NCBI GenBank assembly: GCA_028583415.1
Contig: CM053272.1
Coordinates: 43,888,699 to 43,952,698 of the forward strand
Direction: 5' to 3'
DNA: 64,000 nt
Source: Protea cynaroides
Taxonomy: Eukaryota; Streptophyta; Magnoliopsida; Proteales; Proteaceae
Position numbers and translations under genes: made by a program. The notes beneath the pieces were generated by a model. That model searched no databases, had not been told where the DNA came from, and worked only from the letters and a program-made list of their open reading frames with translations. Of the stretch, positions 1-13,600 are shown piece after piece. Within the stretch, counting starts at the first letter, position 1; each line of letters begins with the position of its first letter.

Positions 1-656
1 CTCTACCAAAGGGCCTTATAAACTACAATTTTGAATCTCTATGGGCTTCAAAAGTCCACCTATTGGCCCAATAACTTATAAATCTCGGATCTGGATTCTC
101 CAGCATACTCGATTGGGAGTCTAGGACTTAGGAGTGAAAAAAAAAAAAACCAAATTAGACTTATTTGACTTGATCAAATCAAAATCGAATCTTATTAAGT
201 ATAGTTGGACTGTGATTTTAGAACCCTATAAAAAATCGATATTGAATCGAACTGGATTATAAGATTTAACCAGATTAATCCAATAGATCAAAATCAAAAC
301 CGAAAAGCCTGATAGTAGACCGATAATAACCCATTAAGCCAACATTTTACTAAATAAACATAGAAACCGAAATCAAAACCAAAGCAGTCCAATAATGGTC
401 TGGTATAACCCTTTAAGCCAATTTGTTACTAATATATATCTAATAAACCTAAATCAAACCGATGGTGGACTGATAAGAGCCCATTAACCAGCACGATAAA
501 GATCCGTAACCAAAATGGATCAAAACCAAATTTCTTATTATGCCTAAATTGAGTAATATATTAATTGTACTTTAATATACAAGACCGATATCAAATCAAA
601 CCAATCAAAACTCGACTAAATCAATCGATGAAGTAACTCACTAAATATAAAAAGAG
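1..656. other. AT-rich upstream intergenic DNA with diverged tandem units
   Basis: No coding region is recognised. Between about 290 and 505 a unit of roughly 80-105 bp recurs about three times with strong divergence; each copy has an AAATCAAAACC-like start, a 'gatagtagac / aatggtctgg / ggtggactga' block and a 'cccattaagcc' block. This looks like an old tandem repeat or transposon relic; function unknown. Confidence 0.45.
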
Positions 657-816
657 GGATTCAAATCCTCTCATGTCCCTCATGCCAGCATAAGAAAATC
701 CAGTGGCTGTCGTGTACTGTGCGCGTACACCAATACATCAGTATGTGTGCACAGTCCACATTGCAGTCAATAGATTTTCTCATGTTGGCATGAGGGGCAG
801 GAGAGGATTAAAATCT
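657..816. mobile_element. Mutator-type MITE, 160 bp, with 9-bp TSD
   Basis: The element begins GGATTCAAATCC and ends with the reverse complement of AGATTTTAATCC. The terminal inverted repeats extend about 43 bp with scattered mismatches (both arms hold a 'ccctcatgcc' block). It is flanked by an identical 9-bp direct repeat, taaaaagag, at 648-656 and 817-825. A 9-bp target duplication is typical of Mutator-like elements. It has no coding capacity. Confidence 0.85.
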
Positions 817-860
817 TAAAAAGAGCGTCCCATTATAATAAAATCCACTATTGCAAGGAT

Positions 861-1081
861 GGATTTACATCCTCTCCTCCTAGAGATTTGGGAGGTGAGG
901 GACACCCCCCGTTAGATGGTCGACACGTCTCTCCATCGGAGTCGACATCGAAACGACAAGCTGAGTTGATAAGGGTGTCAGTTTGAATGGAAGATTTAGA
1001 TTCACCTAAGTCCCATGTGTTAGTCATTCAAGGAGAACGCCTCTCTCCTCCCTATCCTTTGGGAAGAGAGAATGTGGATCC
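861..1081. mobile_element. Mutator-type MITE, 221 bp, with 9-bp TSD
   Basis: Starts GGATTTACATCC and ends with the reverse complement of GGATCCACATTC. It is flanked by the 9-bp direct repeat tgcaaggat at 852-860 and 1082-1090. Its ends resemble those of the element at 657 and of the pair at 30451/50013, so these form one MITE family. Non-coding. Confidence 0.85.
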
Positions 1082-1090
1082 TGCAAGGAT

Positions 1091-1655
1091 TCAGGAATCC
1101 TACTCCTCAATTGGAGGGACTAGAGACGGATAGAAAATATAAGAAAAAAAATCAATTTTTCTGGATTACCTATTCGATTTAGTTTACCGTAATTTTCTTA
1201 TTTTTGGGTAAAATTTACAGTGAGTTAACGGTTAGAAGGAAGGCGGGAATAATTACCAACTAACGTTTGCCACGTGACAAAGTAATCCTGTAATAAAAGG
1301 AAAATAAGAGGATGTTTTCGTCATTTGGCTGTGGGTTCTACACAGATTACAAACGTGGAAGGGTGGAAGAACCGTGGAAGCCGGAGGTGTCTCGTCTCGT
1401 CTCGTCAAACTGTGCTTCCCTTCAAAGAGTCCAACTCCGGGTTTTATGTTGTCATATGTTGCCTAGGGCTGCAAGGATTCTGCAAGAAGGGCTTGCCACA
1501 AGGTATATTCCTTTTAGATTTTGGGGCAAGTTCCTCTTCATACTTAATTTTATTAAGTTCACAACTCACAACAAAAATCTCTAGTTGAGATCGTGGTGGT
1601 GTCAGTTCTATCGAAGATAGATTCAAACAAGAAATTGTTATAGGGCTCTTGCACC
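1091..1655 (+). promoter_or_regulatory. Putative promoter and 5' leader of the sorting-nexin-like gene
   Basis: A palindromic G-box core, CACGTG, lies at 1271-1276, a common plant bZIP/bHLH site. A short TCTCG repeat (about 1389-1404) lies in the probable leader. Upstream ATGs at 1312 and 1325 open overlapping reading frames of 90 and 87 codons that end at about 1584-1588, before the main ATG at 1656. If transcription starts upstream of 1312 these would act as uORFs. The transcription start cannot be fixed from sequence alone. Confidence 0.45.
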
Positions 1656-4600
1656 ATGAAGGCGATGGAGACCTTTCAGGATCTTATCGAGGAAGCTAAG
1701 GTTCGAACTGTATGGTGGGCAGTGATCATTTTCGCCGTTTCCTACTTCTTGTCCCGTAAGTAATTCGAATTCGATTTTAGCTCTAGAATCCAGTCATTCA
1801 TTAATTCAATTAGTCTTTCTCTGAATGGGATTATCGTTTAAATCCTAGAAATAGTATTTGGATTCCTTTTGAATGTATTTTCTTAAACCATAATATGGGT
1901 TTCTGCTTTCTGTCCTGCAAATTGTATCGTCAGGGGGACTTTGGCCTCTTTATTTCAACTCTCTTTCTGTTGCAGGAAGGTAGAAATAAAGTTTTTTAGT
2001 ATTTAGAGTTAGCTTCGACGCAAATAATCATTTAATTTAATCAGCTTCAGCTTGGTTTCAGTGACACTTATCTAATTGATTAACTCTAGCAGTAATCTTC
2101 TATACACTTATCGAGTAGTTCCAGTTGTTTCTCCACTTTGAAATAAATAGTGGCAGAATTTTTATTTTACAATTTCCAATCCTTTTTGTTGCACTCTTTC
2201 ATCTGATCTAGTTACTCACGTCAATGATTCCGGATCTTTTCATTTTCATCACAGATACAAGTAAATCGATGTTGATGAATGTTCCCATAGCCATTCTGTT
2301 AGTTTATGCATTACGGATTCTTACTCGTGAGGTGGAGTTCCACTGGCGGGTTCGACCAGTTCGACCAACTCATCGGCAAACATATCTGTCTCACTTGGCG
2401 AAGAAGCAGTTGTCTGTGGATGATCCTCGCCTCTTTACATTGCCGGTCCCATCAAAAAGGAAGAGGAAAATTGATTCTCCTCTCGTGGAGGCTGCCGTTG
2501 ATGACTTCATCCACAAGATTTTGCAGGAATTTGTGGTAGACTTGTGGTATTCAGCCATCACTCCGGATAGAGAGTTCCCTGAGCAGATACACTTATTAAT
2601 TATTGATGTTCTTGGTGAAATATCAAGGAGGGTTAAAGAGATTAACCTTGTCGACTTGTTAACAAGGTGCTTTTGTGTTACTTTTGTAAGTCATCAATAA
2701 GCTTTCTTAATTTTATGGAGATCATAATTTGTGTTCTGTCAACCAAATGACTCTCCAATGTTTCAGGGAAATGGTTGACTTGATAGGGGATCACATAGAC
2801 CTTTACAGAAGAAACCAATCTGCTATTGGTGTGGATGTCATGGGAACACTATCTTCTGAAGAAAGAGATGAAAGGCTGAAACATCATCTTATGGCTTCTA
2901 AGGAGCTCCACCCAGCTTTGGTATCTCCCGAGTGTGAGTACAAGGTCTGAGTGGAGCGTTCTGATGATTTCTTTTGACTACTGTCTATTGCATGTTTTGC
3001 TTTATTTTTGTCCCCCAATTCTCATATCTTTTAGTTTGTTTTCAGGTTCTTAAACGACTTATGGGAGGTGTATTGGCTGTGGTTTTAAGATCTCGAGAAG
3101 CTCAGTGTCCTCTCATCCGTAGTATTGCTAGAGAGCTTTTAACCTGCTTGGTTATGCAACCCATCATGAATTTTGCAAGCCCTGGGTATGTTCTCTTCCA
3201 TACATATATTTGTATTTGTGTGCATCTATCTCTCTACACTTTCATTTACATGTGTATGATGAGAAACATATGCCGATATGGAAAATTGTAATTTTTTGAA
3301 TAACTGTATTATGGTCTAATGATCCTTGAGAAGTAGTAGGAAGTTGAGAAGTGTTTAACTATCCAGAGAAATGAACAACGTGAAAACAATGCCTACTACT
3401 AGATTTTTTTTTTTTTTTTTAGAACTTACTCAAATTTTTGTTGGAACCAAAATCTTGGTACTTCCTCTTTTTTAAAATCTAAATATTGGTGAATTTTGGT
3501 TAATTTTAATGGATTCAATGAGAATTTCCTAGCAATTTAAAGCCCTCAACCGTATCTTACTACTTTCCTCTTCTTTTTTTTCCTTCTTAATTTTAAAGTA
3601 ATAACTTTACTTTTGTGGTAAACTCAACTCAGAACTGAACTTTCTAAACCTTTTCCCAAGCTACTTGGGGTTGGCTAATGCCAACATGAGACCTGTTCTG
3701 CCTTAGCTAGTGTTAACTCACAAGAACTTAAAGCAATACAATGCGTGATACTTAACCCCCCCCCACACACACACACACACACCCAAAAAAAAAAAAAAGA
3801 AATCTCACAAGTATTTGTCCTCACTCACCATTTCCAATCCAGGCTGTCTTGGATCTCGCCCTTGACCTATTACCCTCCCTTATTTGCATTGGATGACTCC
3901 TTTCTATTGGTACGTTTGAGAGTCCTTTTTGCATATTTCTGTAAAATCTTAAATGACTTTCTACAAATTTCACTTGTTGATGCTAATTATATGTTTCCTC
4001 GAAGGTATTCATTTCTGAATTTCTAATTTTATCCTTCCTAGCCTTGTCTCTTACCCACTTCAAAATCCTCAATTCAGTTGCATTAAATTTTTGCATTTTT
4101 TGTTTTTAAATTAAGCTCTTAAATTCCTCCTTCATTTATGATTTGAACCACAGTACTGTGTGGGTTGCCCGCGTATCCTCATTCATAGATAGGTGAGAAC
4201 AAAGATTGGTCTCAGTTAGAAAAAGTGCTTCAATAATCTATTCGCAAAAAACTTGAGTCACTGGTACCCAAACCTGTACCCAATGGCATCGGGAAATTAG
4301 ATCCTCAAATTCGAAAGTTGAAGACTCGTTGGTGGTCTACGATCAGCTGTGGCTTGGTTGCATGGGTGTGTTAGCCCGTTTATCTAGCGGTAGGCCTTTT
4401 CTTACTGGGTTGAAAGCTGCTAGTAGTGTTCGCCTCCTTGGTGTCGCCACCTCTCCAAGGACCGGAATGATTCTCCCTGCCCGATGGGTCTACATCCATC
4501 CCTGAATGTTTTTTTTGGGTATTGTTAACTTCCCCACTGTTCTTGTGACCGTCACCTTCCCCATGTTCTTTTTCTTTTCTCTGAGCATCTCACTTTGAAT

Positions 4601-7600
4601 GAAATGCATTCTTTTTGATACAGTATGGTACACTGAACACCAACCCAATCCGATTTCTGTTTTTCAACAAAGACTATATGGCCACTCTGAAGTATCAAAA
4701 AGTCACTAAGCTTGACTTCTTCATTCTTACACCTATTTCAACTAAAACTGCAGTCTTTGTATTCTGTTCTAGTTCCCCTTTTCTTAAAACTATTTTACTC
4801 TGAGTGTCCCTTTATAGTTGTAACCTGGCCTTTACTCCTTCAATTTCATCCACCAAAACTGTATATCATATGCACTCAAACACCATAGTGTTTCACTGTT
4901 TCATCCTGTATATGTCTATTAAACTCAACCATAACTAGTGTAGAGATGTAAAGGCTTAACCTTGACCATGGTGTAGACATACTATGATTGTAAACTTGCT
5001 TATCAGTCATCTCACACCAAATACCTCTAAGCTAGTTAACTCCATTATAGATGTCTTTCACCATGCTAAACTACTGAGGGCCACCTGGTGACTGGACTTA
5101 AGAAGTCACTTGACATTTAAAATTCACATGACACCACTTAAACCCAGCCTATTGGTCAAACATTAAATCCCATTTTTCAAAATAATCCTTTCTTAAGCCC
5201 AAAAAGTAGCTAATGAATCAATTAAAAAAAGAGACTGGTAGTTAACTGCACCACTTTTAAGTCTTCTTATCTTCAGCCTTCTTTACTGAACTGCCTTCCA
5301 ATGTGCTGTAATTGCTTCAATTCTCCTGCTAGTAGTAGGGGTGGCAATACCTGACACAAACATAACCTTTGGGTTGTGTGGTCTTGATTCAAGTCAATTG
5401 AGGTAAATATGAATATGACAATGGGGTTACATCAATGATCAGCTTTAAGCCCTTATCTTTTTGCCCTCATTATGGATGATTTAACCAGAGACATTCAAGA
5501 TGAAGTTCCTTGTTGCATGCTTTTTGTCAATGATATTGTTTTGGTGGATGGAACAAAAGCAGGGATTAACATCAAGTTGGAGCCATGGAGATCAACATTA
5601 GAATCAAAGGATTTTAAGATAAGTAGAACGACGACGAAGTATATGATGTGTAACTTTAGACACACAAGGACGGATAATGAGGTGGTGAAAATTCTTGAGA
5701 GAGATAAAACAAAGTGATCATTTTAGGTATCGAGGTTCAATAATAGATAAAGAAGGAGATATAGAGAAAAATGTTTCACAGAGGATTAAAATAGGATGGA
5801 TGAAGTGGAGAGGTGCGTCCGGAATGCTGTGTGATCGACGTATTTCTTTAAAACTTAAAAGGAAAATTTTAGAGGACAATTATTCAGCCAGCTATGATGT
5901 ATGGAGCGGAATGTTGGGCAGTTAAGAAACATCATATAAATAAACTTAGCGTAGCTGAAATGAGGATGTTGAGATGGATGTGTGGTAAAACTAGGAAGGA
6001 TAAGGTAAGGAATGATCGTATTAGAGCTGATCTAGGAGTAGCGTCGATAAATGATAACTTCGATAAAGCTGTTTAAGATGGTATGGCCATGTTCAACGGA
6101 GGCTGCTAGATGTTTCTGTACGGAGGAATGATTTGATTCAGATTGAAGGATCTAAAGGAGTTAAAGGCAGTTAAGATGACTCTAGGGGAAGTGGTGAAGA
6201 AAGACATGCAAAGCTTAGGCTTTGTTTCAAGTATGACATCAAATAGAGCTGATTGAAGGACAAGAATCCATGTAGCCGATTCCATTTAGTTGGGATAAGG
6301 CTTTGTTGTTGTTGTTGTTATTGTTGTTTTGTCAAATCATTGTGTGTTACATTATGTTTGAACATGACCTATTGGCACCCCTACCTGTGAGGTAGGAAAT
6401 GTGGTGGGAACTTTCACTAGGCATCATAATTGTCAAGGCATCGCCTAGGCGCCCAGTCACCCTTGTGACGCCTTGGAAAATCGGGCACCTCGTTAGACTT
6501 CCAACGCCTTGGTTTGCTTTGGCACCTTGCACAGTTGTCAAGGTGGTGCCTAGGTGTCCAGGCTGTTTTTCATCCCCTAGGCAATCAGTTGGTCGCCATA
6601 TTGTATCACCCTTGTTTTATTTGGTTATTTATTGTTTTAATTAATGTCATTTGTAGCATTTTTATTGTATATATAAAGTACATATATACACCATAATGCA
6701 TGGAATCATGCATATGTATTAAAAACAATAAAAATCAACCTCCTTTTTGTATAAATCCTCTTATTAAGATGTACCTTTACACCGCCTTGGGTATGCCTAG
6801 GCGCCCAGGCACCACTCCAGCGTCTTGGGTTGCCTTGGCGCCTTGACAACTATGCTAGGGTCTTTTAAATTTTTGGATGGATCAACTCTTCATTGAGAGC
6901 AGCTTGGCAAGTCTCCTTGTGTAATATATGCCCCTCTTGAAGTTCTGGTCTCAGTGATAAAGAAAATTAGTTCCAAAAAGGTTTCCTTTTGAAAGGTGAA
7001 GAAGAGGAGGAAATTGAGCAAGGTGCTTCTTTGGAAGTGGGTGAGCAGTTTACTATGGAAGAGACTCCAAACACTCAATGGTGATACTTGAAGAGTGTGT
7101 CAATGAGATTCAGGATTGGTGTCAGGAAAGATATCATTTGAATTTTGACAGTATTATGATATGAAATTCCTACAAAGTGGGTAAAGGTGAATATGATTTC
7201 CAGGATGCATGGTTGGAAGTTAGATTCTTATGACAAGGGCAAGCTCTTAGTTTCCCATCTTCACAAGAATACTGGTTTATTGTGTGTTTGGAGAATGCCT
7301 CAGACTCTTCAGCAATGTGATTAGCATAGGTCCCCTACATAGAGAAGGAAGATGGAAAATTAGTTCAAATGAGCAATTCTTGATGGGATACATTTATAAT
7401 AGTCATGTGGAAGGAGTAGCTTGAAGGTGCACCCTAAGAAAACTTCTGGGAAGAGCTATTCCACCTCAAATGTAGGCTTTGGATAGGTTCTGAACAGAAT
7501 TCTAATGTTGGATCATAAAAACATAGGGCTTTTGACTAGCAATGTAAATATGAAGAAAATGACGTGGCTAATCACTTAATATATGGCCAAGGGAAATCAG

Positions 7601-10600
7601 AGTATATGTAGATGTTTGTGCCCAAATTTTGTGCATATAGTTGTTGGCTTCTCATGGACTGCTCTGCCCATTATGGTGTTCATATACATTGATAGACTGT
7701 TTCTAAGATAACTGCATTTTTATCATTTGGGAGTGTATGCAACATTTGTTGATGTACAGATTTTTTGGGTATTTGTCTTCGTGCTTGATGTTGGTAAATT
7801 TATAAAGCCCAGAGCTTAGGGGATCAAAGAGAAAGAGATCAGGGCTTGCTCCGCATGGACAAAGCTAGGGCTTGACCATTAAACCACTTGGAAGTGAAGC
7901 ATTCCCTTAACCATAACTAAACCTAAATTATTGCATTCAAAATATGCTGATTATAAGGTTTGTTATAGGTATCAACCAGACCCTAATTCCCTACATAACT
8001 TTTACTTTTGGACTCTTACTAGAGTCCCTAATTTGACTATGAATTACTATGTTAACAACTCTTTTTGTGCATCCACGTTCCCTACGTTGTTTCTGCATGA
8101 GTAAGATTTCTATATAATGTGGATCGACTGATTCATTGGGGTTGATAAGCAAAACTGGGTCGATAGTGCTTAACTCCATTCCTAAACATATCAAAATTCT
8201 AATTTAAGAAATAAACACAAAATAAGGCTCCTATCTAAAATAGTACTCATGTAACTGATTGACATTCTATCAGAAGTTGGTCATTACTTTCCAAACATAG
8301 CTTCGAATCGCAAGCTGTTGTTCCTGTTGGAAAGGTAACTGAATAACCTTTCAAGTGGCACTACAATCACCCTCAAAGGATGAGTTTTGACTGTCCAAAA
8401 CAAAAGACCTGAAGGTAAGTGACAGAAACAATCCAATTTTCTGTGGTACAGTGCCCTCAAATTCCAAAATTAATCCAATGGTCTGCAATGAACAATTGAA
8501 CCACAGAAACTCTTCTTGGGGATGCTTCCACATCAGTGCGTCTTGTATATATGGGAAATGACTTTCCCTCCTTTTACACCATATTGCAATTGCATATATT
8601 AATATGATTTACTTTCTTGCTGATGACAGAAAGAAAGCAATCTTGTGCTGAAGGGAGTATTACTCCCTAGAGGTACCACACTAACAGCGGCATCCCGACC
8701 TGCGAAGAAAGCCCCAACAACTCTACTTCACGCAATTCAGTTTTTTCTGTATACGAATCATCCCTGATCAACCCGCTTTGATCAGCGCTCCCCAAATGGA
8801 TATATCCACGGTCGAATGATCTCTTCTTTTTAAATGTAATCGAAACCAAAAAAATCTTTTCTTCTTCCAATTTTTCTATCTTCCCATTCATTACCTTTGG
8901 GACCTTCTTCCCCCATTTCTTTCCACTCTACTAATGAAAAATCATTACATGTCAATATCAAGATTTGATTGATCTAATTACATGCAATTAATTCTAACTT
9001 TTTAAAATTTTGATCAATCGTTGAATTGAATGAAATCAAATGATTTGATAGCTTCGAAATCCCTTCATATCCATATTCGAAGAGGTAAACAAAGTAGGGT
9101 GGTCCCAGTTTTATGGACAAGACCGATGAGAGGATGGTATAAAATTAATGTTGATGAGTTCTCTTGGAAATCCTGGAGAGGCTAGGGCTGGTGGAGTCAT
9201 TCGAGATTGCTCTGGTCAAGTCATATATGCTTTTAGTGAGTACCTTCTGCCACTAATTTTGTTGCAGAATTCTCAGCAGTGATTAGAGGTCTTCAGGAAG
9301 GTGTTTGATTAGGCCTAACAAAAGTTTGGCTTGAAAGGGACTCGGAGGCTGTATTTGCTAGCATTCGGACTAACAATATTCCATGGCGATTTCAGCAGCA
9401 GTGGAATTGTTTGTTAAGGGATGTTCAAAATAAATCAATTAGATACACAACTTGTTTTAGGGAAGGAAAAGCTGTTGCGGACATCCTTGCCCATAAAGCT
9501 GCTTCGGATCTTATATCAGATTGTTGAACCTTCTGTCCTTCTCTTATGTTAGAGAAGTAGTTTGGGATGCTTCGGCTTGTAAGAGATTTTGATTCTGTTA
9601 ATTTTTTTCCTTCCTTTGATAGGGCTCTGCTAATGGCATTGCCGAAGGTGGAGTTGTTACTATCATAGGGCTTTGTTTCTTTGTTTCTTTTTGGCTTAAA
9701 TAAAATTTTAACCTTCTAGCAAAAAAAAAAAAAAAGAAAAAAAAAAAAAGAAATGGAAATCATAGAATATAGAGCAGAACGTCTTTTTAAGGTTCTTTCA
9801 AAGCAGCGTAAGAAAAAGCAGTAGTCAAGGTTACGAAGGTAAGCTGGCTTTATTTCTACATTCAATTGTAACTTTGTGCAGTGTATGTAGATTACTGGGT
9901 ACCCTGTTTTACATTTTTAATCTGAATTCACAATTACCCCTTTTTTTAGGGGTTGGGGGGTTTTGTGTGTGTGTGTGTGGGGGGGGGGGTCCGGGGACAA
10001 GTTCAGTCAAGCAGAAGCAACACGTGCCTGTTGTGCAGTACAGGCCAGATAGGGTGGCGAAACAATTCGGCACCAACAGATTGAGCTGTAGATACTAGAT
10101 GCTATTACTTTATTGGAATGTGTAATTGCTTTTTAAATTTCTAAATTCTTACAATTAAATGCCTTTTTTTTTATTTTTTAAATGATTTGATTGCTCTGAT
10201 GTTTAAAACAATTAGGTATGTTCAAGAGTAGTGTCAAATGACTATCCAAGGTTAGTTTATAGCTGCAATTATGTTAAAAAGGTTACCTGAAAACTTTCAG
10301 TTGCTCTGTATGTTGATGATGAATATTATGACTTAGAAGTCTTATCTCTGGCAGGTTGTTGTACATATGACTATGTTTGTCAAAAGACCTGAATTGTTCA
10401 AATTCAATTCTTCTTTTCCAGGTACATAAATGAGTTAATCGAGTATCTCTTCCTCTCTGCCAAAGAGGAAGGGAGGAAAGAGGTAGATGATGATCGATCA
10501 GCTGTTGCAACTGGTCATCACCACGATAATTCTCATGCTGTAGGAGGTAGACAAAACGGTGAACCTACTACCTCAGGAAAAGATTCTGCCACTTTTAATC

Positions 10601-13600
10601 AACAAAGTCACATGGTATTGACAAAATCCAACAATCAGGGGATGATGAACTTGGGTACATCTGTGGACAGCCAGGACCTTACATATGAAGGTTCTGCACA
10701 GCCAGGGACTGCTGATTGGGCAAGGGTGTTAGAGGCTGCCACACAGACAAGAACCGAAGTTCTTGCTCCTGAAAATCTTGAGAACATGTGGACCAAAGGA
10801 AGAAACTATAAAAAAAAAGCTGAAAAGTTAGGTAAAGCAGGAATTCTTCCGGCATCACAAATGAGTACTTCACGAACCAGTGGTACCATGCCTGTGAAAA
10901 AATCCAAGGAAGTATTACCCAAGGGACCTGTAGATTCTACAGGAATGGATGATAAATTTGTTGTGAGGTTAACTGATGGAACAAATCTTGATACTCCACC
11001 AAGTGATGGTGTAGGCATAACACAATTGCCAGTGGATCTTAACAAGGGACCATCTTTTCGCTCAGAAGATAATGCTATACTTCATTCCAATGGCAGTAAA
11101 ACTCAGCTCAAAAGATCAAATAGCACTTCTGCCTTGCAAGCTCAACCTGACCTAGAGAAAACAATTGCAGGGGGGTTGATAATTTCTGAGGAATTTTACA
11201 GCCCAAATTTTGGATTGCATAAAGGAAATATTGTTAAGGGTACTTCTGATATGGTGATCTCGAAGGAAGGACACCTACATGCCCCCAAGCTGAGGTGCCG
11301 GGTAAGACTTCCCCCCCTCCCCCGTATAAAAGTTTGAAGATTATAAAATTCTATAAAAATGAACTGGAAATTTTTAGTAAAAAATGTGGAACCGAAGTCA
11401 AAGCTGCTTTTTTGTCTTCTTATTTATAATCTTTACTATTTGTTATTACCGGTGGTTATTTGATTTCTGCTTGAATTTATTATTCTGTTTCCTCACTTCC
11501 ATTTCCTTGTGATAATGATGTTTCCACAGGTTTTGGGAGCATACTTCGAGAAGATTGGGTCAAAATCTTTTGCCGTTTATTCGATAGCTGTGACAGATGC
11601 AGAGAAAAGAAATTGGTTTGTCAAAAGAAGGTCTTGTTTGTGTTGCTTTTTATCAACAATTCAGTTCCTTAATTTACTTGTATCTAGCATTTCACTTGTT
11701 TCATATTTGGGGCATCTGCCATGCAGATATAGTAACTTTGAGCGGCTTCACCGACACCTGAAGGATATACCCAATTACAATTTACATTTGCCTCCCAAAA
11801 GGTTTCTTTCCTCAAGTACTGATGATTCTTTCGTTCATCAACGCTGCATTCAGCTTGACAAATATTTGCAAGTATGATGATCCCCATAATGTATTGTAGT
11901 GTGTTCATTCTATTTACCTTTTCTTTTTCTAATTCTTCCATTCCTCAGGATCTTTTGTGCATTGCTAATGTTGCTGAACAGCATGAGGTGTGGGATTTCT
12001 TGAGTGTTTCCTCGAAGGTGTGCATCTCATGGACCTGCAGTTGTGCTATTTAAGATGGTTTATTCTGATTTATTATGTATTCTGAAGCTAAATGATAATT
12101 GGCGATGTCTAATCATTTGCTTTTTCATGTTTGAAGAATTACTCATTTGGAAAATCAACTTCTGTAATGAGAACGCTAGCGGGTGAGTTTCTTCCTTGAT
12201 TCTTGAAGTTAATGTTGTTTCTGTCCATTAATTCAAAATTCTTCCATCTTTGTGAAAGGAGATTGGATGTTCCAACTGATATGCCATCTGTTTGGGTCAA
12301 TATTCAAGCACAAATAATTGAAATCATACTAATTTGCCAAAAGAAAGTACCTAATACTAATTAATTTTTCTTTGTCAACCATACTATTCCCCCCCTTCCC
12401 CAACACCCAAACCAAGAGCAATGAAATTCCGTTCTCTATGACATTCAAAATTACATGTGTTTAGAGTTTTGTTATTTCCACATACGAAAAATAAAACCAC
12501 TCTTTTATACATATGCTCTCAGAGTTTTGTTATTTCCAGACATGAAATTTGTGCTGACATGCAATCTGTGAAAGTTGAGGCTGCACATTGTGCCAGGTGA
12601 ACCTGGCTTGGGCTAGAAATCACAGTGTGCATATGGAGGTTATTTTTTATGGTGTAAGTTGCCCTATGGGTCCTAGGCTCTTTTAAAATCTGTTATTTAA
12701 ATTGAGAGCATGAATCACATTCTAGCTTGAGGTCCGACTAGCTTGGGCCATGTGCTGCCACACAGAGGTATTCGGGTGCATTTTACCTTTAAATTTTAAG
12801 CTTCAACTCCATATTGCGGTAACTTAAGGCCATGGTTTGATAACTTGTTCATTTTCTTTTCTTTTGTTTGAAATGTTTTAATTCTTGTTAAACCAAAAAC
12901 TTGAGAAGCTGCAGCAGGAAAATCATGACAGCAAGTAAACTACATATTTTTAAAGAAAAGATCAATCACAGCACTAGTGTACAATATCTGTTCGTGATAC
13001 TTTATGTTCTGTGTTTGAGCCTTTATTTATTTATTATTTATTGGTTGACTGTACCTTTTTATTTGCTTAACAGCAGTTCAAGTTCTTGCTCACCAATACT
13101 TAATGACCTTTTCCTTTTCCTCATCCCTTGTGTAACAGTTAATGTGGACGATGCCATGGATGATATTGTGCGCCAGTTCAGGGGGGTTTCAGATGGTTTA
13201 ATGCGTAAAGTTGTAGCTTCATCATCATCATCAATAGGTGCTTCTCTTTCCACTTCAGGCGCGAATGTTTCGTGGAACGCAGAGTACTTGAACAAATATA
13301 TTTCAAGCAAAACTGATTCAAGCTATGATAACATGGACACATCAAATTACTTATCTGATCATGAGGAAGGTGTCAAAGATGGGGATAGTGGTAATGAGGA
13401 AATAGGTTCTGTTGCAAAAGCTAATGGATGGCATTCAGACAATGAATTGAATTCAAAAGGTTTTCCACCTCGGGTCTTTAAACGTAATGAAGAGTCTAGA
13501 AGCTTAGATTCTGATAGAAGACATAATTTAGTGGTAAAACCTGAAAAGATTGGACCAGATGGATATCCTGTAGCTTTCAATATTATGGAGGATTCTGTTG

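Larger units (their letters stand above)
3186..10421 (+). other. Intron 4 (7236 bp) of the sorting-nexin-like gene
   Basis: Donor is GG|GTATGT at 3186 and acceptor TTTTCCAG at 10421; joining them restores the Gly-Tyr-Ile of the PXA domain. The intron holds an (AC)n run, an RTE-type LINE relic, a TIR element and an L1 RNase H relic, listed separately. In 3790-5429, 6855-9084 and 9750-10421 I recognise no gene; only AT-rich DNA and short broken ORFs are visible. Confidence 0.85.

Noticed and set aside
6880..7600. Possible retrotransposon coding relic in intron 4
   Set aside because: Some long codon runs but no motif I could tie to a family; left unassigned.
12901..13138. Upstream extension of the exon 10 reading frame starting MRSCSRKIM
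   Set aside because: The frame is open by chance through intron 9; the TGTAACAG acceptor and codon phase place the exon start at 13139.
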